The notes below the pieces were generated by a model. It was not told the DNA's origin, did not search any database, and worked only from the letters and a program-made list of their open reading frames with translations. A stretch of 64,000 nucleotides of DNA from an uncultured Lachnospiraceae bacterium (GTDB taxonomy: Bacteria; Bacillota; Clostridia; Lachnospirales; Lachnospiraceae): assembly GCA_934401915.1 (NCBI GenBank), contig CAKRSV010000008.1, forward strand, positions 50,150-114,149. The letters are read 5' to 3'. Both the position numbers and the translations under genes were made by a program. Of the stretch, positions 8,907 through 16,767 are shown piece after piece. Positions within the stretch are counted from its first letter, which is position 1. Each line of letters starts with the position of its first letter.

Positions 8907-10095
8907 AGTATAATTTCTCCTCGATAAACTGTTCTTTCATCGCAGAAAACTGCGCAAGCGTGATCCGGTTTTCCCAGAGCTCCGGTATCTGCATCTGCTC
9001 CCGGAAGATCTGTTCGATCAGCTCTTCATAGTCAATCTCTCTCTTAGGATCCTCTGCAAAGATCTGCAAGACCGAGGAAACCACCCTGTCGGAAAACAGG
9101 ACGACCATCGTCTCCGCAGACTGCACTTTTTCCTCCGCATCCACATATTCTTTTAAGATCTGCTGGGCATTGGGTGGAAAACGGTATTCCCTGCACACCT
9201 TATCCACATTCTCCCAGGTGTTGTCGCCCTCCAGAAGCCCTATCCGGTGATAATAGGCACAGACCTTTGCCGCCTGATCGTCCAGACCGAGCTTTTTCGC
9301 GATCCGGTCGCTCAGATACGCCGTGTGCACCGCATGGTAATACTCGCTTTTTGCCATCTCCTTCAGCCGCACAAGCAGCGGGCACTCCGGATCGTTGATC
9401 TCCAGATATTTTTCCCGGTATCGGAGCACCACCATAGAGCAGAAAAATTTGAGCAGGATCAGCAAAAGCATGTAGGACACGACCAGATTGATCCCCGGTA
9501 TCAGAAACTGCGCTGCCGAGAGCTGCTCCTTCGCAAAGAGGACAACGTTCGCTGTCAGGCACACCAGAAGCGCCATAAGAGAAATCAGAATCGGCAGCCC
9601 GACCTTAAACTCCTCATCGATAGCGCCGAGCACCAGGATCCCTGCAAGCCCGCTCGTAAAGTACAGCCAGAAGGCAGAATAAGAGCCTCCCGAACAGCTG
9701 ATCGTCAGAAGCAGGCATACGCTGCCCGCCGCCATCCCCGTAACCATATTGCTGAAGATTCCCAGCATCACGAACACGACGAGAAACGGCCACCCCGCCA
9801 TCGGAAGGTACGGAAATAACGCCGCCGCTCCCAGACAGATCAGAAACGCCGCTGCAAACCGTCCAAACCGCCCGTAATTGCGATAGACAAAAAGCTCCCT
9901 CAGCTCGCTCTGGCAGAAAGAAAAGACGGCGCAGCCTGTCCCCAGAAGAACCATCACCACGTTCCGGATCATCTGCGCGCCCTCCATCTGATGAAGGATG
10001 CTGCCTCCGTAGGCGATCAGACCGGACAGTGCGAGCATCACAAGTATCTGCACGTACCGGATCCATTTTTTCTTTTTATTTTCTTCCTTTGCCAT
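8890..10095 (-). CDS. PgpH-like membrane protein with degenerate HD domain
   Basis: 401 residues: about 7-8 transmembrane segments (roughly residues 12-225), then a cytosolic domain. It occupies the position of pgpH/yqfF, whose HD domain hydrolyses cyclic di-AMP, and ECPLLVRLKEMAKSEYYHAV matches the start of that HD region. Two features differ. The N-terminal extracellular 7TMR-HDED sensor domain of PgpH (about 700 residues in total) is missing, and the HD dyad in YYHDIG reads YYHRIG (His283-Arg284; codons CAC CGG at 9244-9249). Loss of the metal-binding Asp predicts no hydrolase activity. It overlaps phoH by 20 nt and ybeY by 17 nt, so expression is tightly coupled. It may bind a nucleotide or act as a scaffold. 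Confidence 0.8.
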   Translation of the reverse strand: MAKEENKKKKWIRYVQILVMLALSGLIAYGGSILHQMEGAQMIRNVVMVLLGTGCAVFSFCQSELRELFVYRNYGRFGRFAAAFLICLGAAALFPYLPMAGWPFLVVFVMLGIFSNMVTGMAAGSVCLLLTISCSGGSYSAFWLYFTSGLAGILVLGAIDEEFKVGLPILISLMALLVCLTANVVLFAKEQLSAAQFLIPGINLVVSYMLLLILLKFFCSMVVLRYREKYLEINDPECPLLVRLKEMAKSEYYHAVHTAYLSDRIAKKLGLDDQAAKVCAYYHRIGLLEGDNTWENVDKVCREYRFPPNAQQILKEYVDAEEKVQSAETMVVLFSDRVVSSVLQIFAEDPKREIDYEELIEQIFREQMQIPELWENRITLAQFSAMKEQFIEEKLYYDFLR

Positions 10096-11089
10096 AGCCG
10101 TTCGTTTTCCGTTTCGTCTCTGTGTGTTTCATTTTCTTTGTCTCATAATCGTCATACGCCTTCACGATCTTCTGTACCAGCGGATGACGCACAACGTCCT
10201 TGCTGGTAAGATGACAGAAGGCGATATCGTCGATGCCCGCCAGAACGTTCATCGCCACGTCCAGTCCCGACCTGACATCCGGCGCAAGATCCTTCTGCGA
10301 GGCATCTCCGGTCACAATGACCTTCGAACCGAATCCGATTCTGGTCAGGAACATCTTCATCTGTGCCGGCGTCGTATTCTGTGCCTCATCCAGGATGATG
10401 TAGGCATTGTCCAGCGTACGACCACGCATATAGGCAAGCGGGGCGACCTCGATCAGCCCCTTCTCCATATTCTTTGCAAAGGTCTCCGCCCCCATGATCT
10501 GATACAGGGCGTCGTACAGCGGCCGCAGATAGGGATCGACTTTGCTTTGCAGGTCTCCCGGCAGAAAGCCAAGTTTCTCGCCCGCCTCGATCGCCGGTCT
10601 GGTCAGTATAATCCGGCTCACCTCGTTGTTCTTGAACGCTGTGATCGCCATCGCCATGGCAAGATATGTCTTTCCGGTTCCCGCCGGTCCGATCCCGAAC
10701 ACAATCATGTTTTTGCGGATTGCCTCCACATAATCTTTCTGTCCTAAGGTCTTCGGCTTGATCGGCTTCCCGCTGACCGTGTGGCAGATGCACTCTTTAT
10801 CCATCTCCAGAAGCGCGTCGCCGCGCTCCGCATCTTCCATCTCCATCGCGTAGCCTACCCTCTGCTCATCCAGTTCGCTCCCGCGCTCCGACATGGCAAG
10901 AAGATCCCTTATCAGCCTTGCTGCTCTCTCCGCATGGCTTTTTTCGCCGGTGATCTTCACACTGCCGTCGCGGTCTACGATGGTGACGTCCATATCTTCT
11001 TCTATCTTTCGGATATTCTCATCCATTTTGCCAAAAAGATTCTGCATATGCTCCACAGAAACATCCATTTTGACCGTAAAAGGTTCCAT
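10076..11089 (-). CDS. phoH: PhoH-family ATPase
   Basis: 337-residue cytosolic P-loop ATPase, probably acting in RNA metabolism with YbeY. An N-terminal KH-like region (DVTIVDRDGSVKITGE) precedes the PhoH domain with Walker A GIGPAGTGKTYLAMA, Walker B YIILDEAQNTTPAQ and a basic C-terminus. The length fits the PhoL/YbeZ type. The gene starts 16 nt after yqfD stops and overlaps the pgpH-like gene by 20 nt. The cluster order yqfC-yqfD-phoH-pgpH-ybeY is a Firmicutes hallmark. Confidence 0.96.
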   Translation of the reverse strand: MEPFTVKMDVSVEHMQNLFGKMDENIRKIEEDMDVTIVDRDGSVKITGEKSHAERAARLIRDLLAMSERGSELDEQRVGYAMEMEDAERGDALLEMDKECICHTVSGKPIKPKTLGQKDYVEAIRKNMIVFGIGPAGTGKTYLAMAMAITAFKNNEVSRIILTRPAIEAGEKLGFLPGDLQSKVDPYLRPLYDALYQIMGAETFAKNMEKGLIEVAPLAYMRGRTLDNAYIILDEAQNTTPAQMKMFLTRIGFGSKVIVTGDASQKDLAPDVRSGLDVAMNVLAGIDDIAFCHLTSKDVVRHPLVQKIVKAYDDYETKKMKHTETKRKTNGYGKGRK

Positions 11090-11105
11090 AAAAATCTGCC
11101 TCTTT

Positions 11106-12404
11106 CTATTCCTCTGTGCTCTCTTCCTGTTTCCCGTCCGGCTCCGTTTCCTCCGGGATCTGCTCTGCCGCCGTCCTTTTCCGGTTTACCGCCGGTTCCT
11201 CCAGCACCATCGACACACTGAGCACCCAATTTTTATCATTCTTTTTTATTGTAACATTTTTTTCTATAATTTGTACCCCTTTTTGGCTGAAACCTTCTAT
11301 TATTTTGGCCCACCGGTCCTGCAAAAGCTGCTGCATCTCCTCCTTGCTGTGCCTGCTCTCGCACATCTCGTATTCCCTTGCCGTCCGCACGCCGTAATAG
11401 AGCGGCAGATACCAGTGATCCAGAAGCCTTAGCTGCTTTGTCTCACCTTCGACATCGTAGCTTTCATAGCCCGGTTCTCCGATCTTTATTTCCACCTCTC
11501 TGTCTCTCACTCCCAGAAACGGCAGCTTTTTCTCCCTGCCGGTATAGACCTTCCGCTCGTACGCAACCTTTTCCGAAAGCTCTACCTTCTCCGGATATCG
11601 GATCAGGATATCGGCGTCCGCATCGCAGAACTGATACTTCCGCACGGTCTCATCCTCGTTGTAGACAGGTACTGCGCCGCACACCAGAATGTCTCCCTCC
11701 GCCACCGTATCGCCCGGCATAACCTGCGGCACGCCGTTTCTCGTCACAATATAGGAGATCACCCCCGCCTTTGCCGCAACCAGATCCGATCCGCTCTGCC
11801 TCGCCTGTTCCCGGACGTCTGCGCCTTCCGTCTGCGCGCTGTCGCTCTTCTGTCCTGTATCATATTCCGGCATTTCATTTTCTTTCAGGAACACAAGCAG
11901 CGTCGTTCCGTCAATCTGTACCGACGTCCAGGTGATCACATCATAGTGTTCCCTGAGCGCCTTCTCCAGTTCTTCGATATGAACATTCTTCTGACGCATC
12001 GAGACATACACCCCCTGGCTTTTCAGATAATCCAGAAGGACGTCTTCTGTCAGTGTGTAATTGCCCTGAATACGGATGTTCCAGATGAAGCCGGAGGTGA
12101 GGATCCAGAAAAGCATGCATCCGATCAGTCCTGCCAGAAAGATCTTCCGCTTCTGCCACCTGGACAAGAAAAAAGGCAGTCCATATTTTTGCACTATGGA
12201 TGCCCTTGTTCCCGTTTTTTTTAGCAGAGGCTTCATCTCGTAAAAGCCTTTCACGCTGATATTCATCGTTGTATAGCCGTCATGGTTTTCTATGTCCCAG
12301 ACCAGTATATCGTGGTTTCCGCACAGATTCAGAAACCGCTCTACGGAATATCCCCATACACGGATCGTCACATACCCTTTGATTTCCTGCGCCCAATGAA
12401 GCAT
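11106..12404 (-). CDS. yqfD: Sporulation protein YqfD
   Basis: 432 residues. An N-terminal soluble region (GYVTIRVWGYSVERFLN) is followed by one membrane segment (about residues 90-110) and an extracytoplasmic part with a POTRA-like beginning, NYTLTEDVLLDYLKSQGV. This is the usual organisation of YqfD, a mother-cell protein that in Bacillus is in the SigE regulon and needed for efficient sporulation; its molecular role is unknown. The C-terminal tail is acidic and low in complexity. It begins 15 nt after yqfC. Confidence 0.93.
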   Translation of the reverse strand: MLHWAQEIKGYVTIRVWGYSVERFLNLCGNHDILVWDIENHDGYTTMNISVKGFYEMKPLLKKTGTRASIVQKYGLPFFLSRWQKRKIFLAGLIGCMLFWILTSGFIWNIRIQGNYTLTEDVLLDYLKSQGVYVSMRQKNVHIEELEKALREHYDVITWTSVQIDGTTLLVFLKENEMPEYDTGQKSDSAQTEGADVREQARQSGSDLVAAKAGVISYIVTRNGVPQVMPGDTVAEGDILVCGAVPVYNEDETVRKYQFCDADADILIRYPEKVELSEKVAYERKVYTGREKKLPFLGVRDREVEIKIGEPGYESYDVEGETKQLRLLDHWYLPLYYGVRTAREYEMCESRHSKEEMQQLLQDRWAKIIEGFSQKGVQIIEKNVTIKKNDKNWVLSVSMVLEEPAVNRKRTAAEQIPEETEPDGKQEESTEE

Positions 12405-12419
12405 ATGGATTCCTCACCC

Positions 12420-12719
12420 CTAAATATATCTGACAGAATCAATCCTGCCTTTGATTTTCATATCTTCGTTGGTATAATACACGATCGTGAGTTCTTTTCC
12501 CTCAAAACAGATCCGGCTGTTTTTGCCCTGCAGTACGATCTGTTCTTTGGTGTACTCGAGGATCCCCTTGTAGTTTTCGATAAAAGCCTCGGCATTGCCC
12601 GTCATCGTGACGATCGACGCCCCCAGCATCGTGTCTTTGGGAAGCTTTAACGATTCGACGATCAGTTCTCTGGATTCCTTTATCACGGATGTTTTTGCGG
12701 TCTTCTCTCTTTTTCTCAT
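12420..12719 (-). CDS. yqfC: Sporulation protein YqfC
   Basis: 99-residue small protein with the YqfC pattern LPKDTMLGASIVTMTGN and FIENYKGILEYTKEQIVLQG. It is the invariant upstream partner of YqfD and, in Bacillus, SigE dependent. The ATG at 12719 has no recognisable Shine-Dalgarno and lies only 5 nt downstream of a SigE-like -10 (12725-12732). The mRNA would therefore be leaderless or nearly so, or the true start is the in-frame GTG about 11 codons later. The basic N-terminus (RKREKTAK) is poorly conserved in the family. Confidence 0.9.
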   Translation of the reverse strand: MRKREKTAKTSVIKESRELIVESLKLPKDTMLGASIVTMTGNAEAFIENYKGILEYTKEQIVLQGKNSRICFEGKELTIVYYTNEDMKIKGRIDSVRYI

Positions 12720-12724
12720 AATTT

Positions 12725-12753
12725 ACTATATGAGAAATTTTTTCTATCTATTC
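12725..12753 (-). promoter_or_regulatory. SigE-like promoter of the yqfC-yqfD operon
   Basis: Minus strand: GAATA (12749-12753), 16 nt after its ATA, then CATATAGT (12725-12732), close to the SigE consensus ATA-16/18-CATACAnT. The -35 overlaps the stop codon of the upstream phosphorylase gene. Mother-cell control of yqfCD is known in Bacillus. Confidence 0.6.
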
Positions 12754-14055
12754 CCGGATGATCCCTTTGATCAAACTTTCTCTGCGCACTTTCTCCGGAC
12801 CGATGTGGTATGCCTTCAGGAATCTTTCGCACGCCGCATCCAGCTTCTCCCTGTCATTTGCGTAGATCGTGGCAAGCGTCTCTCCTTCGCGGACATAGTC
12901 GCCCACCTTTTTGTGCAGGATCAGTCCTACCGAGAGATCAATCTCGCTCTCCTTCGTCTCCCGTCCGCCGCCAAGGAGCAGGGAACACATCCCGATCTCG
13001 TCGCAGTCGATCCTCTGCACATAGCCTTCCTTCCGGGCAGGAATCTCCTGCTGGATGGACGCCTTTGGCAGAAGCGACGGATCATAGACAGCATCCGCAC
13101 TGCCTCCCTGTGCTGTGACGAACTCTGCCAGTTTATCCAGCGCGCTTCCGTCCCGGATTACCTGCTGCAGCTTCGCCCTTGCCTCCTCTTCCGTGGAAGC
13201 CATCTGACCGAGCATCACCATCTGTGCTCCAAGCGTCATGCAAAGCTCCACAAAATCCTCCGGTCCCTGTCCGCGCAGGGTATCGATCGCCTCCTTGACC
13301 TCGAGCGCATTACCGACCGCATATCCCAGAGGCTGGTCCATATCTGACACGACAGCGACCGTCTTTCTGCCCGCCATATTGCCGAGCGTCACCATCTCCC
13401 GCGCCAAGGCGAAGGAATCTTCCTGTTTCTTCATAAAAGCGCCGCTTCCGGTCTTGACGTCAAGCACGATCGCATCTGCCCCCGAAGCCAGCTTCTTACT
13501 CATGATCGAGCTGGCGATCAGCGACATATTGTCCACCGTCGCCGTGACGTCCCGCAGGGCGTACAGCTTCTTGTCCGCCGGAGCGATGTCCAGCGTCTGC
13601 CCCATGATCGCGATCCCGATGTCATTGACCTGACGGACAAACTGTTCCCCGGTGATGCCTGTCGTAAACCCTTTAAAGCTCTCCAGCTTATCGATCGTTC
13701 CTCCGGTATGGCCGAGTCCCCGTCCGCTCATCTTGGCGATCTTCACGCCACAGGCGGCAACCATGGGCGTCAGCGCGATCGACGTCTTATCGCCCACGCC
13801 TCCGGTCGAGTGTTTGTCGACCTTGATCCCCCGGATCGCCGACAGATCCATCATATCTCCGCTGTGTGCCATCGCTCTGGTCAGCTCTACCGTCTCCTCC
13901 GCCGACATTCCCTGGAAATAGATCGCCATCATCATGGCAGCCATCTGATAATCCGGGATCTCACCTTTGGTATAGTTCTCTATCATATACCGCACTTCCT
14001 CTGCGGTCAGCACCTTTCCGTTCCTCTTTTCCATGATCAGATCATACATGCGCAT
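12748..14055 (-). CDS. pdp: Pyrimidine-nucleoside phosphorylase
   Basis: Phosphorolysis of thymidine, uridine and deoxyuridine to base and (deoxy)ribose-1-phosphate for nucleoside salvage. 435 residues with the family signature SGRGLGHTGGTIDKLES, the phosphate-binding KHSTGGVGDKTS and DVKTGSGAFMK. The length matches the Bacillus Pdp type rather than human TYMP. It uses the first ATG (14055) with AAAGG about 13 nt upstream. It follows rlmH by 24 nt and is the last gene of the zinc-ribbon > rlmH > pdp run. Confidence 0.96.
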   Translation of the reverse strand: MRMYDLIMEKRNGKVLTAEEVRYMIENYTKGEIPDYQMAAMMMAIYFQGMSAEETVELTRAMAHSGDMMDLSAIRGIKVDKHSTGGVGDKTSIALTPMVAACGVKIAKMSGRGLGHTGGTIDKLESFKGFTTGITGEQFVRQVNDIGIAIMGQTLDIAPADKKLYALRDVTATVDNMSLIASSIMSKKLASGADAIVLDVKTGSGAFMKKQEDSFALAREMVTLGNMAGRKTVAVVSDMDQPLGYAVGNALEVKEAIDTLRGQGPEDFVELCMTLGAQMVMLGQMASTEEEARAKLQQVIRDGSALDKLAEFVTAQGGSADAVYDPSLLPKASIQQEIPARKEGYVQRIDCDEIGMCSLLLGGGRETKESEIDLSVGLILHKKVGDYVREGETLATIYANDREKLDAACERFLKAYHIGPEKVRRESLIKGIIRE

Positions 14056-14079
14056 AAATAATCAACTGCCTTTCTCTTT

Positions 14080-14559
14080 TTATTTATGGTACGGCTCTCT
14101 GTGTATAATACGGTATGCCCGGTATATCTGCTCGAGCAGGATGACACGCATCAGCTGGTGCGGGAAGGTCATCTTCGAAAAGCTGACCGCAAGATCCGCC
14201 CTTTCGGTGACGTCCTCATGCAGTCCAAGCGATCCGCCGATCACAAACTGTATATGCCCGTGACCGCTTACCCCGAGCTGCTCGATCATGCCGGAAAAGC
14301 CCTCCGAATCATACATTTTGCCGCCGATCTCAAGCGTGATGACATAGGCGTCCTCCCTGATATAGCGCAGCAGACGCTGTGCCTCCTTCTTTTTGATCTG
14401 CTCCTCCAACGCTTTTCCTGCGCCGTCCGGCGTCTTTTCATCCTCCACGCTGATGATCTCCAGCTTACAGTATCTGCTCAGCCTCTTTTCATATTCCGCC
14501 AGCGCGTCCCGGAAATACTTTTCCTTGATCTTACCAACCGTTACGAGCGTTATCTTCAT
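14080..14559 (-). CDS. rlmH: 23S rRNA (pseudouridine-1915-N3)-methyltransferase
   Basis: 159-residue SPOUT-class methyltransferase that modifies helix 69 of 23S rRNA in the assembled ribosome. The SAM-binding trefoil-knot signatures HIQFVIGGSLGLHEDV and SKMTFPHQLMRVILLEQIYR are intact and the protein ends with the expected PYHK. The start MKITLVTVGKIKEKYF is canonical. It is positioned 18 nt after the zinc-ribbon gene and 24 nt before pdp. Confidence 0.98.
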   Translation of the reverse strand: MKITLVTVGKIKEKYFRDALAEYEKRLSRYCKLEIISVEDEKTPDGAGKALEEQIKKKEAQRLLRYIREDAYVITLEIGGKMYDSEGFSGMIEQLGVSGHGHIQFVIGGSLGLHEDVTERADLAVSFSKMTFPHQLMRVILLEQIYRAYRIIHREPYHK

Positions 14560-14577
14560 TCCTCTGTTTCCACTTTC

Positions 14578-15285
14578 TCACTCATTTTCAAACAGCTTCC
14601 GGTAATAATCGTCCACGAAATGATCTAGAAACGCCTCGTCCAGATTCAGAAACTTATCGCCGATCAGCTCCTTCATTTTTTCTACCCGGCTGAAATACTT
14701 CTGTTCCTCCGGCACTTCCTGTTCCCCGATCTGATCGTCGATCTTTGCAGCGGTAAGGTTTTCCTCACACCATCTGGTGATCTCGCTCAGCAGGGAATCC
14801 TCGCTTTTTGCCTTGACCATCAGGATCCTGGAGCTCTTCATGGAAACGCCTCCAAACACCAGGAACAGCACAAACATCGCGCCCATCACGCCGCATACCA
14901 GATATTTGCTGATCCCTCCGTTCACATACACCGGGATGACGCCCATCATCACCAGAACATCCACAAGCAGTCCGACTCCGCCCACAAGCAAAAGCGTATA
15001 TGCGGAGGAACGGTTGTCCTCCGCCTTATCCGCACTGTTCTGGTATGCGTGATAATGTACCCGCTCCTTCGGAGACTCCTCCTGCGTCTGCTCCTCTTCC
15101 TCTCCTTCGAGAAGCTCTTCCAGATTTTCCTCCTCGGTCAGAAGCTCGCGCTCCTTCTCTTCGTAGCCTTCCGGCTCATCGGATCCTCCCACCTCTTCCA
15201 GGCTCTCCACCAACGGTACTTTACATTCTGCACACTGCAGGATTCCTTCTCTGTATTCGTTTTTACATTTAGGACACCAAGGCAT
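14578..15285 (-). CDS. Zinc-ribbon membrane protein of unknown function
   Basis: 235 residues. The N-terminus MPWCPKCKNEYREG with a following CAEC forms a four-Cys zinc ribbon. A long acidic low-complexity linker (about residues 35-75) leads to two hydrophobic segments (about residues 96-145) and a charged C-terminal region of about 80 residues. The start at 15285 (AGGAG 10 nt upstream) fits better than the ATG at 15303, which has no ribosome site. I do not recognise a specific family; such zinc-ribbon/two-helix proteins are common and uncharacterised in Lachnospiraceae. It has its own SigA promoter and leads into rlmH. Confidence 0.85.
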   Translation of the reverse strand: MPWCPKCKNEYREGILQCAECKVPLVESLEEVGGSDEPEGYEEKERELLTEEENLEELLEGEEEEQTQEESPKERVHYHAYQNSADKAEDNRSSAYTLLLVGGVGLLVDVLVMMGVIPVYVNGGISKYLVCGVMGAMFVLFLVFGGVSMKSSRILMVKAKSEDSLLSEITRWCEENLTAAKIDDQIGEQEVPEEQKYFSRVEKMKELIGDKFLNLDEAFLDHFVDDYYRKLFENE

Positions 15286-15349
15286 CTGCGTCACTCTCCT
15301 CATTTCGTATGTTAGGAAATGTTGAACAAAAAACTCATCACCTTTTTCT

Positions 15350-15378
15350 ATTTTATAATCATTTTGTCACATTTGCAA
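15350..15378 (-). promoter_or_regulatory. SigA promoter for the zinc-ribbon > rlmH > pdp unit
   Basis: Minus strand: TTGCAA (15373-15378), 17 nt spacer, TAAAAT (15350-15355; TATAAAAT in context), about 65 nt before the chosen ATG. Confidence 0.7.
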
Positions 15379-15411
15379 CTAATAAAAGATTGCATTAGCC
15401 ATCCTGTCACA

Positions 15412-16584
15412 TTATTTCAGCAGCTCCCGGATCCCCTGTCTTTTATTTTCCGACTCGTCAATGTCAAGGCAAAGCGACGGATCCGCTTTGTTCTGCCATA
15501 CAGAACACTCCCCTATTGCGCTGACGTCGCGGAACAGATCGAATACGCCCTGCTTGGCAGAGCCGTACCACTCTTCCTCCGTTCCCGTATAATCGACCGT
15601 GTTGGCAAACAGATCTCCGTCATACAGACCCGCTGAGAAATTGCCCACTACGTTCTGAAGGATCCTTTCACGCACTGCCAGCTTGGACAGATCAACATCA
15701 TAATGCTCGGATCCGCTTCCATCCGGAAGATTGTTCTTCCAGCTTCCGGAATAGCTGTGCGCCATATATTTTCCCATCGCATTGGACTGATCCTTCACGC
15801 CGATATAAAAGTGGAACCATCTTCCCTCGCCGCTTCTCACACCGTTTTCCCACTGTCCATAGTAATAACAGTTGTCCTCATAGATCGCCAGACCGTTTCC
15901 GTGCGGCGTTCCATCCGTATTCACATCCCCAGTGTAATAATAGCTTCCCGTATTCTTCAGTTCTCCGGAGAGCTTCACATAGCGCTTTAAGTGCGCCAGA
16001 TCCCAGATCGCATCCTGGTTGTTGTCCCGGAAATACGGAAGCGCCTCATTCAGAATGTATTCTTTGGAATAGGATACATCGCTCTCATCCTCCACGTCCA
16101 CCACGATCGCCGTCTTGTCCGTGTCCTCAGCTTCCGGCGTTGCCTCCTGCGCCGCCTTATCCGTCTCATCCTTTCCTGCGGACGGCTCTATCTCCTGCTG
16201 TTTTATGATGATCGGCCGGGAATCCTCGCTCTCCTTCTGAGCCGTATCTTTCTGCTCCTGCGCATAATCTGTGATGTTCTGCTGCAGTTTATCCGCAGAC
16301 GACATCTGATCCTTCTTTCCGAATCTCGGCATGACGAGCAGCACCACGATACAGAGCAGAAGCACTACGATCACGCCCAGAAGTACCGCGGTCACATAAG
16401 GTTTTCCGGCAAGCTCAACCAGTCTGCCCTCTTTCCGCTCCCGCTTATTTATCTCCGGTTCGCTTTTTCTTTCATCCTCTCGTCTCTTTTCTGCATCAGA
16501 ATCCTGCTTGGCATCCCGCATATCCTCTCTCCAGGACTGCTCCGGTTCGTCGGTTGTCTTTGTATTTCGTTCCAGTAAATTCAT
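15412..16584 (-). CDS. Membrane-anchored protein with MORN-like repeats
   Basis: 390 residues: a charged cytosolic N-terminus of about 60 residues, one transmembrane helix (about residues 65-86), a Glu/Asp/Lys-rich linker, then an extracytoplasmic C-terminal domain. That domain has repeated aromatic-Gly elements resembling MORN repeats: YYTGDVNTDGTPHGNGLAIY, YYGQWENGVRSGEGRW, YSGSWKNNLPDGSGSE and YDGDLFANTVDY. MORN repeats often bind membranes or act as scaffolds, but the role here is unknown. The ATG at 16584 follows GGAG at 8 nt. It has its own promoter and is transcribed alone. Confidence 0.85.
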   Translation of the reverse strand: MNLLERNTKTTDEPEQSWREDMRDAKQDSDAEKRREDERKSEPEINKRERKEGRLVELAGKPYVTAVLLGVIVVLLLCIVVLLVMPRFGKKDQMSSADKLQQNITDYAQEQKDTAQKESEDSRPIIIKQQEIEPSAGKDETDKAAQEATPEAEDTDKTAIVVDVEDESDVSYSKEYILNEALPYFRDNNQDAIWDLAHLKRYVKLSGELKNTGSYYYTGDVNTDGTPHGNGLAIYEDNCYYYGQWENGVRSGEGRWFHFYIGVKDQSNAMGKYMAHSYSGSWKNNLPDGSGSEHYDVDLSKLAVRERILQNVVGNFSAGLYDGDLFANTVDYTGTEEEWYGSAKQGVFDLFRDVSAIGECSVWQNKADPSLCLDIDESENKRQGIRELLK

Positions 16585-16638
16585 CCTATCATCTCCATTC
16601 CCGCGCGATACTGCGCTTATCCTAATCTTTCACTCTTA

Positions 16639-16666
16639 TTGTACCGTCAAATCCTTAAAGAACAAG
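16639..16666 (-). promoter_or_regulatory. SigA-like promoter of the MORN-repeat gene
   Basis: Minus strand: TTGTTC (16661-16666), 16 nt, TACAAT (16639-16644), about 55 nt before the ATG. Confidence 0.55.
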
Positions 16667-16690
16667 ATGAAAAATTATTAAGATTTTATG

Positions 16691-16743
16691 TAAAAAAAAC
16701 AAACCAGACACATGGTGAACCGATTCTGTCCCCGCGTATCTGG
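16691..16743 (-). terminator. Terminator of the nfnAB operon
   Basis: Minus strand: CCAGATAC (16736-16743) pairs with GTGTCTGG (16704-16711) with one G-U pair across a 24-nt loop, followed by a T-rich run TTTGTTTTTTTT. It lies 25 nt after the nfnB stop. Confidence 0.7.
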
Positions 16744-16767
16744 CCTGTCTGTTATCGTCTTTTCCGT

